Of a DNA stretch of 64,000 nucleotides, positions 53,557 through 62,014 are shown in pieces. The notes under the pieces are model-generated. The model was given only the letters and a program-made list of their open reading frames with translations. It did no database searches and had not been told where the DNA came from. Position 1 is the first letter of the stretch, and each line of letters begins with the position of its first letter. Source of the DNA: CAVYOE01 sp963770155 (GTDB lineage: Bacteria; Actinomycetota; Thermoleophilia; Solirubrobacterales; 70-9); contig CAVYOE010000001.1 of the NCBI GenBank assembly GCA_963770155.1, positions 1,798,001-1,862,000 on the forward strand, given 5' to 3'. The position numbers and the translations under genes are program-made.

Positions 53557-53783
53557 CCTGAGCTCCTCTCTCGATTTGGTGGATCCGATTCCGGCCGATC
53601 GCCTCCGACCGAGACTCCAAGCGAGAATAGTCTCGGCACCCGGGCCCTTCCAGCCGTACCCGCCGCAGGGGGTGCATCTCGCGGGAAAAAGTTTCTGCCT
53701 TGCTCGCCTGCCCGTATACTGCGCCGCCTCCCAGCAGCATCAGCGGCACTGAGCTGGTCGATCCGCTGCCGGGTGAAGACGAG
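53557..53783. promoter_or_regulatory. Divergent dnaA-rpmH promoter region
   Basis: The 227 bases hold a TATACT -10-like hexamer for rpmH (53715-53720), 63 bases before the ATG, with a weak TTTCTG at the -35 place. A TATTCT hexamer faces dnaA on the minus strand (53629-53624). No DnaA-box cluster is seen here, which favours the dnaA-dnaN gap as the origin. Confidence 0.45.
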
Positions 53784-53918
53784 ATGAAGCGGACCTACCA
53801 GCCAAAGAAGCGCAAGCGCGCGAAGACCCATGGATTCAGGGTGCGCAGCCGGACGAGGTCAGGCCGCGCGATCCTGAAGCGCCGGCGCCAGCGAGGCCGC
53901 AAGCGGCTGACGCCCTGA
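53784..53918 (+). CDS. rpmH: 50S ribosomal protein L34
   Basis: This 44-residue, very basic protein of the large ribosomal subunit reads MKRTYQPKKRKRAKTHGF, then RSGRAILKRRRQRGRKRLT, which is the invariant L34 pattern. It is transcribed away from dnaA and starts the rnpA-yidD-yidC-jag series, the standard arrangement in bacteria. A longer frame to 53700 upstream is not part of the protein. Confidence 0.97.
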   Translation: MKRTYQPKKRKRAKTHGFRVRSRTRSGRAILKRRRQRGRKRLTP

Positions 53919-53943
53919 GCGGATCGCGTTGGCCGAGGTCTCG

Positions 53944-54355
53944 ATGAGCGACAGCGGGCGCAAGCGAACCCGGATCTCGCGAAGCGCCGACTTCGAACGC
54001 GTCTACCGCGACGGCGATTCCCGCGCCAACCGTTTCCTCGTCCTCTACAGCTTTCCCCGCGACCCAGAGGCGAGCGGCGAGCCCCGCCTCGGGATCTCGG
54101 TCGGCCGCAAGATCGGCGGCGCGGTGGTCAGCGAACAAAGTGAAACGCCGGCTCCGAACCGTTTTCTGGGATCTCGAGGCGGGGATGCTGCCAGCGGGCC
54201 ACGATTTCGTCGTCGTCGCTCGGCCCGGAATCGAGGACCTGATCGACCGCGAAGGGGTGGAGGGCCTGGCCGCGAGCCTGCGCGAGCTGCTGACCGACGG
54301 CGAGGGGGACCGGGGCGCCGAGCCAGGTGAGTCGCAGGAGGAGCGTTCGACGTGA
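53944..54355 (+). CDS. rnpA: Ribonuclease P protein component (one frame break)
   Basis: RnpA is the protein cofactor of RNase P, which matures tRNA 5' ends. The N-terminal part (RISRSADFERVYRDGDSRAN, LVLYSFPRDPEASGEPRLGI, SVGRKIGGAVV) continues in another frame as NKVKRRLRTVFWDLE, the RNR-motif region, after one extra base near 54132. The C-terminal tail is acidic. A TTG at 53929 could start it earlier, but the ATG at 53944 is closer to the conserved region. The stop overlaps the yidD GTG (GTGA). Confidence 0.92.
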
Positions 54356-54358
54356 AAC
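54345..54358 (+). promoter_or_regulatory. parS-like 14-mer (two mismatches)
   Basis: GTTCGACGTGAAAC differs from the parS core GTTTCACGTGAAAC at two adjacent positions. It lies 2.3-3.1 kb from parA/parB, close to the origin, at the rnpA-yidD junction. A single imperfect site may be chance. Confidence 0.25.
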
Positions 54359-54687
54359 GGGGGGTCCGAAACCTGTTCCTGGCCCTGATCCGTGCCTACC
54401 AGCGCTGGATCTCGCCGGCCTTCCCGCGGCGGTGCAAGTACCACCCGACCTGCTCCGACTACGCCGCCCAGGCCGTGCGTGAGCTCGGCCCGATCCGCGG
54501 CTCGATCGTGGCCGGCTGGCGCCTGCTGCGCTGCAACCCGTGCAGCAAGGGCGGGATCGACGACGTCTCTGACCGAACCCTTTTCCGGGCGTCCACCGGC
54601 GCCTCCTCCGCTTCGCGTCCGGCGGCGCCGGGGGTAGGGCGCCATCGGGGTGGCCCTTATCAGCCCGTCGGTCGAGGGACGAATTGA
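54352..54687 (+). CDS. yidD: Membrane protein insertion efficiency factor YidD
   Basis: This 111-residue peripheral protein helps YidC. The invariant core is ALIRAYQRWISPAFPRRCKY, HPTCSDYAAQAVRELGPIRG and GWRLLRCNPCSKGGIDDV, with the conserved Cys residues. The C-terminal 35 residues are variable. The GTG start overlaps rnpA, and the stop overlaps the yidC ATG (TGATG), so the three are coupled. Confidence 0.95.
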   Translation: MKRGVRNLFLALIRAYQRWISPAFPRRCKYHPTCSDYAAQAVRELGPIRGSIVAGWRLLRCNPCSKGGIDDVSDRTLFRASTGASSASRPAAPGVGRHRGGPYQPVGRGTN

Positions 54688-55437
54688 TGGACGCACTCGT
54701 CGTGGCCAACATCTTCCAGCCGCTGATCGATGTCGCCAACGAGATCCTCGTCGTTTCTGCACGACTCCGTCGGGCTCGACTACGGCGCCGCGATCGTCGG
54801 GCTCACCTTCATCACCCGGGCCCTGATCCTGCCGCTGTCGGTGAAGCAGATCCGCTCGATGCGCGAGATGTCGGCGATCCAGCCGCAGCTCAAGGAGCTC
54901 CAGGAGCGCTACAAGGACGACCGCGAGCGCCTGCAGCGCGAGAGCATGAAGCTGTTCCAGGAGCACGGGGTGAACCCGTTCGCCTCCTGCCTGCCGCTGC
55001 TGCTCCAGATTCCCGTCTTCCTGGCCCTCTTCTACTTGCTGGGCAGCGACGAGTTCAAGGACGAGGTTGCAGCCGCCGGCGAGAAGTCGTGGCTGTTCAT
55101 CGACGACTTGACCGAAAAGGCCACGGGCGGGCCCCTGATCACCCTGCTCATCCTCTACCTGGGCACCTCGCTGATCGCCGGGCTGATCATGACCGGCCGC
55201 AACGCCACCGGCCAGCAGCGAATGATCTCGCTCGGCCTGCCGCTCGTGTTCACGCCGATCATGATCGGCTTCCCCGCCGGCCTCCTCGTCTACTGGATCT
55301 CGACCAACATCTGGACCATGGGCCAGCAGGCGGTGGTCAAGATCTTCTTCCCACCGGATGAGCCGGCGACGCCCGAAGAGGTCCAGGCCGCCAAGCCACC
55401 GCCACCGCCTCCGCGCAAGAAGAAGCGCCGAAACTAG
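54687..55437 (+). CDS. yidC: Membrane protein insertase YidC (one frame break)
   Basis: YidC inserts and folds membrane proteins. The about 249-residue product is the short Gram-positive/actinobacterial form without the large periplasmic domain. The start MDALVVANIFQPLIDVANEI continues in another frame as FLHDSVGLDYGAAIVGLTFI after one extra G near 54753. ALILPLSVKQIRSMREMSAI carries the conserved Arg of the hydrophilic groove. Further helices include LPLLLQIPVFLALFYLLG. The C-terminal tail is Pro- and Lys/Arg-rich, suited to ribosome contact. Confidence 0.93.
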
Positions 55438-55475
55438 CGACCAGCGCCGAACGACGGTCGGCCGGCGTCGCTCCC

Positions 55476-55481
55476 TAGACT
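55476..55481 (+). promoter_or_regulatory. Probable -10 element for jag (leaderless)
   Basis: TAGACT stands seven bases before the ATG of jag, in the 51-base gap after yidC. It matches the arrangement before the sigma-factor, MpaB and GNAT genes and suggests an internal promoter for jag-rsmG-parA-parB. Confidence 0.45.
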
Positions 55482-55488
55482 CCCGGGC

Positions 55489-55976
55489 ATGGCCGAGGCA
55501 GAGGTGAAGGCGATGCCCGAAGCACCCGCGGAGCGGGTCAGAGTCGTGCTCGAACAGGTCGCTCGAGGGACTCGGGCTCGAGGGCGAGGTCGAGGTGAAC
55601 GAGGACGACGAGCTGATCGACGCAAAGATCGACGGCGACGACCTGGGTCTGCTGATCGGCCGCCACGGCCAGACGATCGATGCGCTCCAGCTGCTCTGCT
55701 TCCAGGCCGCGTTCCGCGGGATCGAAGGACCGCAAGCGGGTCGTGGTCGACGCCGCCGGCTACCGCGACGAGCGACGCGAAGCGCTCGAGCGCCGCGCCG
55801 ACCGGATCGTCGAGGAGGCCCTGAGCGGCGAACAGCCGGTCGAGCTCGAGCCGATGAGCGCCGCCGAGCGCCGCGTGATCCACGAGTACCTGCGCGAGCG
55901 CGCCGGGATCGAGACCTACAGCGAGGGCGACGAGCCGGACCGCTTCGTCGTCGTCGCACCCCTGCTCTCGGATTGA
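55489..55976 (+). CDS. jag: Jag/KhpB RNA-binding protein, KH + R3H domains (two frame breaks)
   Basis: This small RNA-binding protein of about 162 residues starts MAEAEVKAMPEAPAERVRVV. The KH part (DLGLLIGRHGQTIDALQLLC) has the GxxG loop as GRHG. The R3H part has RKRVVVDAAGYRDERREALE and RRVIHEYLRERAGIETYSEG, with the Arg-x-x-x-His signature. Breaks lie near 55565 and 55730. It is the usual neighbour of yidC, and its stop overlaps the rsmG start (TTGA). Confidence 0.9.
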
Positions 55977-56705
55977 TCGAGCACGCGCCCGGCACCGGCG
56001 CGCTGCTCGAGAACCTCGACCGGCGGGCGAAGCGGGCGATGGAGAAGCTGGTCGATCTGCTCGCCAGCGATGCCGCACCGACTTCGATCCGCGATCCAGA
56101 GGAGTCCTGGCGCGTGCACATCGCCGATTCGCTCAGCGGGATCGCGCCCGGAATGCTGTCGAGCGCCCGCCGCATCGCCGACATCGGGGCCGGCGCCGGC
56201 TTTCCTGGTCTGGTCCTGGCGGCGGCCCTACCGGAATCGAGCGTGGATCTGGTCGAGTCGGTGGGCCGCAAGTGCGAGTTCATGATGGAAGCGATCGCCG
56301 TTTGCGCGATCGGCAACGCCCGGGTCCTGAACGCCCGAGCCGAGGAAGTGGCGGCCGGCGAGGGGAGGGAGGCCTACGACGCGGTCACGGCTCGTGCGGT
56401 CGGGCGACTTTCGACCCTGGCCGAACTCGGCCTCGCCGCTGCTCCGGGACGGAGGCTCGCTGGTCTGCTGGAAGGGCAGGCGCGACCCGGGGGAGGAAGC
56501 AGAACTCGAGCGCGCGGCCGATCGGCTCGCGATCGAGCCAGTTTCAATCCGCAGTGTGGGGCCTTATGCGGGCTCCCGCCACCGGCACATCCACCTGCTC
56601 CGCAAGAATGGCCCGACCCCCGAGGACCTGCCGCGGCGCCCCGGAATGGCAAAGAAGAGGCCGTTCGGAGCCGAACGAAAGGGTGGTTCGGGGTCGAAAC
56701 GATGA
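55973..56705 (+). CDS. rsmG: 16S rRNA (guanine-N7) methyltransferase RsmG/GidB (one frame break)
   Basis: RsmG methylates G527 of 16S rRNA using S-adenosylmethionine. The about 243-residue protein starts at TTG. The SAM-binding motif is RIADIGAGAGFPGLVLAAAL, preceded by the RVHIADSLS element. AYDAVTARAVGRLSTLAEL is the family signature, and HRHIHLLRKNG closes the domain. One base shift near 56440 separates the last part. The C-terminal tail is basic. The stop overlaps the parA ATG (ATGA). Confidence 0.92.
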
Positions 56706-57471
56706 CCGTCTTCGCAATCGCAAACCAGAAGGGTGGGGTTGGCAAGACCACCACCGCGGTCAACATCGCGCGCCTGCGATGCCGCGCCTGGGCCGGCAGA
56801 CCCTCGTCGTCGACCTCGACGCGCAGTGCAACGCGACCGTCGCCCTTGGTCTCGCCAAGGACTTGCGGCCCTCGGCCTACGAATGCCTGGCCGGAGAGAC
56901 CTCGGTCGCCGAAGCGGCGATCCCCGCCGGACCCGACAACCTCTGGATCGTGCCGGCCAACGCTGATCTCGCCGGAGCCTCGGTCGAGCTGCCGCGGCTG
57001 GAGGGATTCGAGACGCGGCTTTCGGAAGGGCTGGGTCCGGTGCGCGAGCGCTTCGCCGCGACCCTGCTCGATTGCCCGCCTTCTCTGGGACCGGTGACCG
57101 TGAATGCGCTGGTCGCCGCAGACAAGGTGATCGTCCCGGTCCAGGCCGAGTACCTGGCGCTCGAAGGGCTTGTCCAGTTCCTTGACACGCTGAAGCTGGT
57201 CCGCCGCGAGCTCAATCCCGGGCTCGAGATGGCGGGAGCCGTGGTCACCATGTACGACGACCGGGTTCGCCTGGCCCAGGACGTCGAGCGTGAGCTGCGC
57301 GAGCATTTCCCCGGCCGCGTGTTCAAGACCGTGATCCCGCGCAGTGTCCGCGTGGCGGAGGCCCCGAGCTACGGCAAGCCGGTCACCAATCACGACCCGA
57401 GCTCTGCGGGATCGCTCGCGTACCAGGCGCTGGCGCAGGAGGTCATCCCGGCGGTGAGCGATGGCGACTAA
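56702..57471 (+). CDS. parA: Chromosome-partitioning ATPase ParA/Soj (one frame break)
   Basis: ParA is a DNA-binding ATPase that moves ParB-parS complexes. It begins MTVFAIANQKGGVGKTTTAV, the deviant Walker A with the signature Lys. After a missing base near 56775 it continues TLVVDLDAQCNATVALGLA. LLDCPPSLGPVTVNALVAAD is the Walker B region, and VPVQAEYLALEGLVQFLDTL follows. The about 256-residue length is that of chromosomal ParA. parB overlaps its end by 11 bases. Confidence 0.94.
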
Positions 57472-58318
57472 GCCGGGCATGGGCAAGGGCCTGGCGGCGA
57501 TCCTGCCGGAGGCCGGGGAGGGGGGACCGGAACTGCTCGAGCTCCCGGTAGGCGAGATCGAGCCGAATCCGCAGCAGCCGCGCTCAAAGATCGACAAGCC
57601 GGGACTGAACGCACTTGCCGACTCGATTGCCTCCACCGGTCTCTTGCAGCCGCTGATCGTGCGACCGGGGGCCAACGGCCGCTACGAGTTGATCGCCGGC
57701 GAACGCCGCCTGCGCGCCGCGCAGCAGGCCGGGCTGCCGCGCGTCCCCGCGGTGGTCCGGGCTTCGCCCGAGGACGACCGGCTGCAGTCGGCCCTGATCG
57801 AGAACATGGTTCGCGAGGACCTGAGCCCGGTCGACGAGGCCCGGGCCTGCGCCTCCCTTGTCGACGACCTCGGCATCTCGAAAGAGGAGCTGGGCCGGCG
57901 CGTGGGGCGCAGCCGCGCCGCGATCTCGAATCTGATCCGGCTCCTGGACCTCCCGGACGAAGCCCTCTCGATGCTCGCCTCCGGAGAGCTGAGCGAGGGC
58001 CACGGCCGCGCCATCCTCCAGGTCCGCGACCAGGCCGAGCGGCGAAAGCTGGCCAAGATGGCCGTCCGGGAGGGCTGGTCGGTGCGCGAGACCGAGCGGC
58101 GAGCCAAGGCTTCCGGCGCAAAGCCGGCGACCCCCACCCGTAGACCGAGCACCGACGAGCGCGCCGCGCTGGAGGAGGCCGAGGACGTTTTGGGACAGGC
58201 GCTCGGCGCCGACGTCAAGGTCCGCTCTGCCAAGAAGCGGATCAAGGCCGAGCTCGAGTTCAAGGACCTGAACGAGCTCAAGTCACTCGCCCGGCGAGTC
58301 TCCCGCCGCAAGGGTTGA
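57461..58318 (+). CDS. parB: Chromosome-partitioning protein ParB
   Basis: ParB is a CTP-dependent clamp loaded at parS. The 285-residue protein starts MATKPGMGKGLAAILPEAG. The CTP-binding motif is ELIAGERRLRAAQQAGL (GERRxRA), and ENMVREDLSPVDEARA follows. The DNA-binding helix-turn-helix is LGRRVGRSRAAISNLIRLL. The C-terminal dimerisation part is short and basic. Its frame is intact, marking the end of the indel-rich zone. Its stop codon overlaps the likely -35 of the tRNA-Ile promoter. Confidence 0.96.
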   Translation: MATKPGMGKGLAAILPEAGEGGPELLELPVGEIEPNPQQPRSKIDKPGLNALADSIASTGLLQPLIVRPGANGRYELIAGERRLRAAQQAGLPRVPAVVRASPEDDRLQSALIENMVREDLSPVDEARACASLVDDLGISKEELGRRVGRSRAAISNLIRLLDLPDEALSMLASGELSEGHGRAILQVRDQAERRKLAKMAVREGWSVRETERRAKASGAKPATPTRRPSTDERAALEEAEDVLGQALGADVKVRSAKKRIKAELEFKDLNELKSLARRVSRRKG

Positions 58319-58344
58319 GGGGGCCGCGCCGGTGGCGCTAAGAT
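58315..58344 (+). promoter_or_regulatory. Probable tRNA-Ile promoter
   Basis: TTGAGG (58315-58320) and TAAGAT (58339-58344) are separated by 18 bases and each match four of six consensus positions. The -35 overlaps the parB stop. Transcription would start about 45 bases before the mature tRNA. Confidence 0.5.
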
Positions 58345-58395
58345 CGCCGTCGGCGTCACGTCATCACCCAGCGTCAAAACCACCGTCAGTACCGC

Positions 58396-58469
<74 letters not shown>

Positions 58470-58470
58470 T

Positions 58471-59241
58471 TTGCCGACCGCCACTTCCGAACCCCGGCTG
58501 ATCACACTCGCGCTCAGCCCGTACAACGACTTTGCGCGCTGGGCGCTGGACCGGTCGGGAATCGGCTACCGCGAGGAGCGAAAGCCGCTGATTCTTCACA
58601 CGATCGCCTCACGCCGGGTCGGCGGCAAGGGCACCACCCCGGTTCTGATCAGCGACGACGAAGTCGTGGGGGAGTCGGCGGAGATCGCCGAATGGGCCGA
58701 TGCCCACTCGGCGACCCCGGGGTCGCTCTATCCCGAGGGTGAGAAGAGGGAAGAGGTGCGCTCGCTGGTCGAGCACTTCGGCGAGGACCTCGGCACCCAG
58801 ACGCGCCCGCTTTTCTGGACGGCGCTGATCCAGGACCTGCCGCTTGCCAACCGTCTCTGGTCACAGGGCCTCTCCGAGCGCGGCGCAAGGCTGCAGCCGT
58901 GGGTCCTACGCCTGACGAAGCCGGTGATCAAGCGAGCCATCGGGGTCAAGGCGGACACGGTCGAGACGGCGTCCGGCCGGATCCGCGAGATATTCGATGA
59001 GGTTGCCTCCCGCCTCGAGCAATCGCGGCACCTCGTCGGCGACCAGATCACCGCGGCCGACCTGTCATTCGCCGCGATGGCGGCGCCGTCGCTGATGCCC
59101 CCCGAGGGTCATCCGACCGACTATCCCGACCCGCGCGAGCTCTCTGAGCCTGTGGCAAGCGCAATGCTCAGCCTTCGCGACCACCCCGCGGGGGAATACG
59201 CGTTGCGGCTCTATCGGGACGAACGGCAGACGCAGCGCTAG
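58471..59241 (+). CDS. Glutathione S-transferase-like protein
   Basis: The protein has 256 residues. The N-terminal thioredoxin-like half reads LITLALSPYNDFARWALDRS, then KGTTPVLISDDEVVGESAEI, the usual cis-Pro and Glu-Ser binding motif of GSTs. The helical C-terminal half has RLEQSRHLVGDQITAADLSF, the capping-box motif with Asp. The active-site Cys/Tyr is not obvious; Ser-Pro-Tyr stands there instead. The TTG start is only one base after the tRNA 3' end, and no ATG or GTG fits, so the mRNA may be leaderless after tRNA processing. The substrate is unknown. Confidence 0.75.
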   Translation: MPTATSEPRLITLALSPYNDFARWALDRSGIGYREERKPLILHTIASRRVGGKGTTPVLISDDEVVGESAEIAEWADAHSATPGSLYPEGEKREEVRSLVEHFGEDLGTQTRPLFWTALIQDLPLANRLWSQGLSERGARLQPWVLRLTKPVIKRAIGVKADTVETASGRIREIFDEVASRLEQSRHLVGDQITAADLSFAAMAAPSLMPPEGHPTDYPDPRELSEPVASAMLSLRDHPAGEYALRLYRDERQTQR

Positions 59242-59270
59242 CAGCCTCCGGCCGCCCAGGGGGCCGCTCC

Positions 59271-59276
59271 TATAAT
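59271..59276 (+). promoter_or_regulatory. Consensus -10 element ahead of the bifunctional-nuclease gene
   Basis: TATAAT is the best -10 match in the window. An ATG lies exactly seven bases after it (59284), so transcription should begin at or next to that ATG. A clear -35 is not visible. Confidence 0.6.
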
Positions 59277-59283
59277 CATCCGC

Positions 59284-59319
59284 ATGCCAGCCACCGGGAG
59301 CTCTCCGTGCAGCGGATGA
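59284..59319 (+). CDS. Putative 11-codon leader peptide
   Basis: This small frame encodes MPATGSSPCSG. Its ATG follows TATAAT by seven bases, as for a leaderless mRNA. Its TGA overlaps the ATG at 59316 of the bifunctional-nuclease gene (ATGA), while a GGGAG site inside it serves the GTG at 59307. Translation of it could couple to or tune the main gene. It is short, so chance cannot be excluded. Confidence 0.4.
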   Translation: MPATGSSPCSG

Positions 59320-59798
59320 CGATCTATGGGGTCAGCTTCGACATGGTCGGCAAGCAGCCGATTGTCCTGCTGAAGACCGTGGACGGCAACAAGTTCCTCC
59401 CGATCTGGATCGGCCATCCCGAAGCCGCCGCGATCCTGATGAAGCTTCAAGGCGCGACGACGCCGAGGCCGATGACGCACGACCTGCTCTCCGAGGTCCT
59501 CGACCAAATGGACGCAAAGTGCGAACGGGTCTCGGTCACCGAGCTCCGCGACAACACCTTCTTCGCCCAGATCACGATCTCGGTCAACGGCTCGGAGATG
59601 GAGATCGATTCGCGCCCCTCCGACGCGCTCGCGCTGGCGGTTCGGGTCGAGGCCCCGATCTTCGCCGCCGAGGACGTGATCGAGGAGTCGGCGATCGAGT
59701 TCGAGCACGAGGTCGAGGACACCGAGGAGGTCGTCGACAAGTTCAAGGAGTTCCTCGACAACGTCACGCCCGAGGACTTCGCACAGGGCAGCGAGTAG
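59307..59798 (+). CDS. Bifunctional nuclease family protein (DUF151/BFN)
   Basis: The 163-residue protein matches the DUF151 fold: MTIYGVSFDMVGKQPIVLLK, FLPIWIGHPEAAAILMKLQG, RPMTHDLLSEVLDQMDAKCE and the core DSRPSDALALAVRVEAPIFA, with its conserved Ser-Asp-Ala. Plant and bacterial members were reported to have DNase and RNase activity, but the true role is unclear. An acidic C-terminal helix follows (EDTEEVVDKFKEFLDN). The GTG at 59307 has a GGGAG site six bases upstream; the ATG at 59316 is the alternative start. Confidence 0.88.
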   Translation: MQRMTIYGVSFDMVGKQPIVLLKTVDGNKFLPIWIGHPEAAAILMKLQGATTPRPMTHDLLSEVLDQMDAKCERVSVTELRDNTFFAQITISVNGSEMEIDSRPSDALALAVRVEAPIFAAEDVIEESAIEFEHEVEDTEEVVDKFKEFLDNVTPEDFAQGSE

Positions 59799-59875
59799 CT
59801 CGCAGGGTTGCAGTGGGCCGGTGCGTTTCGTAGCCTGAGGCGCACGCACGGATGCGTCGGAGAGGAGGGAAACGG

Positions 59876-62014
59876 ATGGGAAGGGTGGATTCGAGGGCGG
59901 GGTCGTTCGCGGTCGCCGTGGTGCTGGCCGTTGTCTGCGCGCTTCCCGCCGGCGCAGCGGCGCAGACGACTGACGAGACCAGGCTGGCGGGCATGCTCGG
60001 CCCCGCGCCAGGGGTCGCACCCAACGATGCGACCGAGCACGGCGCGATCTCGGGGGACGGCCGCTACATCGCCTTCGAGACCCGGGCTACGACGCTGTGC
60101 GGAATCGAGGTGTGTGGAGATGCCGACGGCGCCGTGGCCGACATCTTCCGCCGCGACATGGTCACCGGTGATGCCGTCTGGGTGAGTCGCGGCAGCGCCA
60201 ACAAGGACGCCCTGCGTCCCTCGATCTCCGGCGACGGGTGTCGGATCTCCTACTGGACCGAGGCACAGGTCCTGCCGGTTCCCGATACGAACTCGACGGG
60301 AGACATTTACGTCGCCGATCTCTGCGACCCGAACCCCGATCCCGTGGACATGTCACTTGCCAGCGCGCACGCCGGCCCGGTCGTCGCCGTCCCCCCCAGC
60401 GCCGTCGGCAATGCCGGCGACGTCAGCTCGATCTCTGGCGACGGCAGTACGGTCGCGTTCAGCACTCGTAATCCCGTGACCGAGACCGGCACGGACATAT
60501 CCGGCCCCGCGGGAGTCGAGCAGGCCTATGTGCGCGACCTCGGGTCGCTCGAAACGCGCATGCTGAGCGTCAACGCCGCGGGCACCTCGGGCGGGAACGA
60601 CCACTCCGACATCGGCTCGAAGACCTCGATCTCGGCCGACGGCAACCGGGTCGTTTTCTCCTCCGGCGCGACGGATCTCACCGGCGACAGCGATCCGCAC
60701 AGCAACCTCGCGGGCATCGGCTGCCCCTTTGACTACGACGGCGTCCTCACGTTCGGTACGGGCTCATGCGACGCGTTCTTGCGCGATGTCGGGACGGGAT
60801 CGACGACGCTCGTACCGCGTCCGCCTCACCTCGAGCCCAGCTACTTCTTCGGCGGCGCCGGTGCAATCTCGGCTGATGGCAATGTCGTCGCGATCGCGGC
60901 CGGCTATGCGCCGCCGAATCCCGACAAGCACGTCTACAGCTACCGTCCCGCCACGGGTGGCTGGACGCTGGTGGATTGCGAGTCCGGTCCCTGCTTCGTC
61001 GGCCAGACAGGATTCAGCGGCCTCGCCGATCCCGCCGACGATCAGGCGGTGACCCCGTCGCTCTCGCGAGATGGGCGCTTCGTCGCGTTCGTGTCGTTCG
61101 CGAGCAATCTCGTCTATCCGCCGTACAAGCCCGGCGGCAATCCGTATGCCAGCCCGAACATGTTCGTCCGGGACACGCTCAACCAGACCACCTTCCTTTA
61201 CAGCCGGGCCTCCGGGGTGGTCGGGAATCCGGCATCAGTTCCCGCCGCGGGATACGACGCGCAGATCTCCAGTAACGGCAATGCCGCGATCTTCACTTCC
61301 GCCGCTTCCCTCGACCCGCTCGATGCGAATCCGAGCGTCGACATCTACCGGCGGGTGATCAAGGATGCGAGCACTGGCGAGCCGGACAATCCCGCCTCGC
61401 GTGGCGCGACCTTCGACGTCCGTCCGGTGATCATCGATCAGCCGATTACGGCGACCCTGCCAAGCGGGCAGGTGCTTCCGGTCGAGCACATGGACGAGTT
61501 TCCGATCGGGACCATCGTCAACGCCTCGGGCAACTCGCGAGTCGAGCTGACCAGCGCCAACGATGAGTTCCGGACCAACTCGGCTCAGTTCTACGGCGGA
61601 ATCTTCCGCGTCGGCCAGCCCGCGCCGGGAGCCGGCGACGATGTCACTACGCTCGATCTGACTGCGCGGAAGCTGACCTGCAAGAAGAAGAAAAAGAAGG
61701 GCAAGAAAAGGAAGAAAGGCAAGGGGCGACTGGCAGCGGCAAGCGCGCGCAGTACCGCCCTCTGGGGAACGGGTCGCGGCCGGTTCCGCACCCGCGGCGG
61801 CCGCGGGGCGGCGACGATTCGCGGCACCACCTGGCTCACCGAGAACACCTGCCGCGGCACGAGGTTCACTCTCCTGGACGGGGGCCCGCTCGAGATCGAC
61901 GACTTCGGCAAGCGCAAGCTCGCCGATGCGCTGCTGACCATTCCCAACAGCCGCTACTTCGCCAAGGCGAAGTCGAAGAAGAAGAAGAAGAAGAAGGGGA
62001 GAAAGAAGGGCTAG
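59876..62014 (+). CDS. Secreted TolB/PD40-like beta-propeller protein with basic tail (second copy)
   Basis: The protein has 712 residues. The ATG at 59876 is chosen for its AGGAGGG site; an earlier ATG at 59852 lacks one. The signal peptide (FAVAVVLAVVCALPAGAAA) leads to propeller repeats: HGAISGDGRYIAFETR, RPSISGDGCRISYWTE, VSSISGDGSTVAFSTR, KTSISADGNRVVFSSG and TPSLSRDGRFVAFVSF, each with a VRDL-type strand. The C-terminal module (RGRFRTRGGRGAATIRGTTW, EIDDFGKRKLADALL) matches that of the protein at 24192-26228. Two poly-Lys stretches (CKKKKKKGKKRKKGKGR and SKKKKKKKGRKKG) flank it. The stop shares a CTAG with the converging ddl gene. Confidence 0.8.
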   Translation: MGRVDSRAGSFAVAVVLAVVCALPAGAAAQTTDETRLAGMLGPAPGVAPNDATEHGAISGDGRYIAFETRATTLCGIEVCGDADGAVADIFRRDMVTGDAVWVSRGSANKDALRPSISGDGCRISYWTEAQVLPVPDTNSTGDIYVADLCDPNPDPVDMSLASAHAGPVVAVPPSAVGNAGDVSSISGDGSTVAFSTRNPVTETGTDISGPAGVEQAYVRDLGSLETRMLSVNAAGTSGGNDHSDIGSKTSISADGNRVVFSSGATDLTGDSDPHSNLAGIGCPFDYDGVLTFGTGSCDAFLRDVGTGSTTLVPRPPHLEPSYFFGGAGAISADGNVVAIAAGYAPPNPDKHVYSYRPATGGWTLVDCESGPCFVGQTGFSGLADPADDQAVTPSLSRDGRFVAFVSFASNLVYPPYKPGGNPYASPNMFVRDTLNQTTFLYSRASGVVGNPASVPAAGYDAQISSNGNAAIFTSAASLDPLDANPSVDIYRRVIKDASTGEPDNPASRGATFDVRPVIIDQPITATLPSGQVLPVEHMDEFPIGTIVNASGNSRVELTSANDEFRTNSAQFYGGIFRVGQPAPGAGDDVTTLDLTARKLTCKKKKKKGKKRKKGKGRLAAASARSTALWGTGRGRFRTRGGRGAATIRGTTWLTENTCRGTRFTLLDGGPLEIDDFGKRKLADALLTIPNSRYFAKAKSKKKKKKKGRKKG

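Noticed and set aside
53557..53783. oriC in the dnaA-rpmH gap
   Set aside because: No cluster of DnaA-box-like sequences was found there, whereas three lie in the dnaA-dnaN gap.
36500..56800. Interpretation of the broken genes as real pseudogenes
   Set aside because: They include indispensable genes (dnaA, dnaN, gyrA, gyrB, rnpA, yidC), and the reading is perfect on both sides of each one-base shift.
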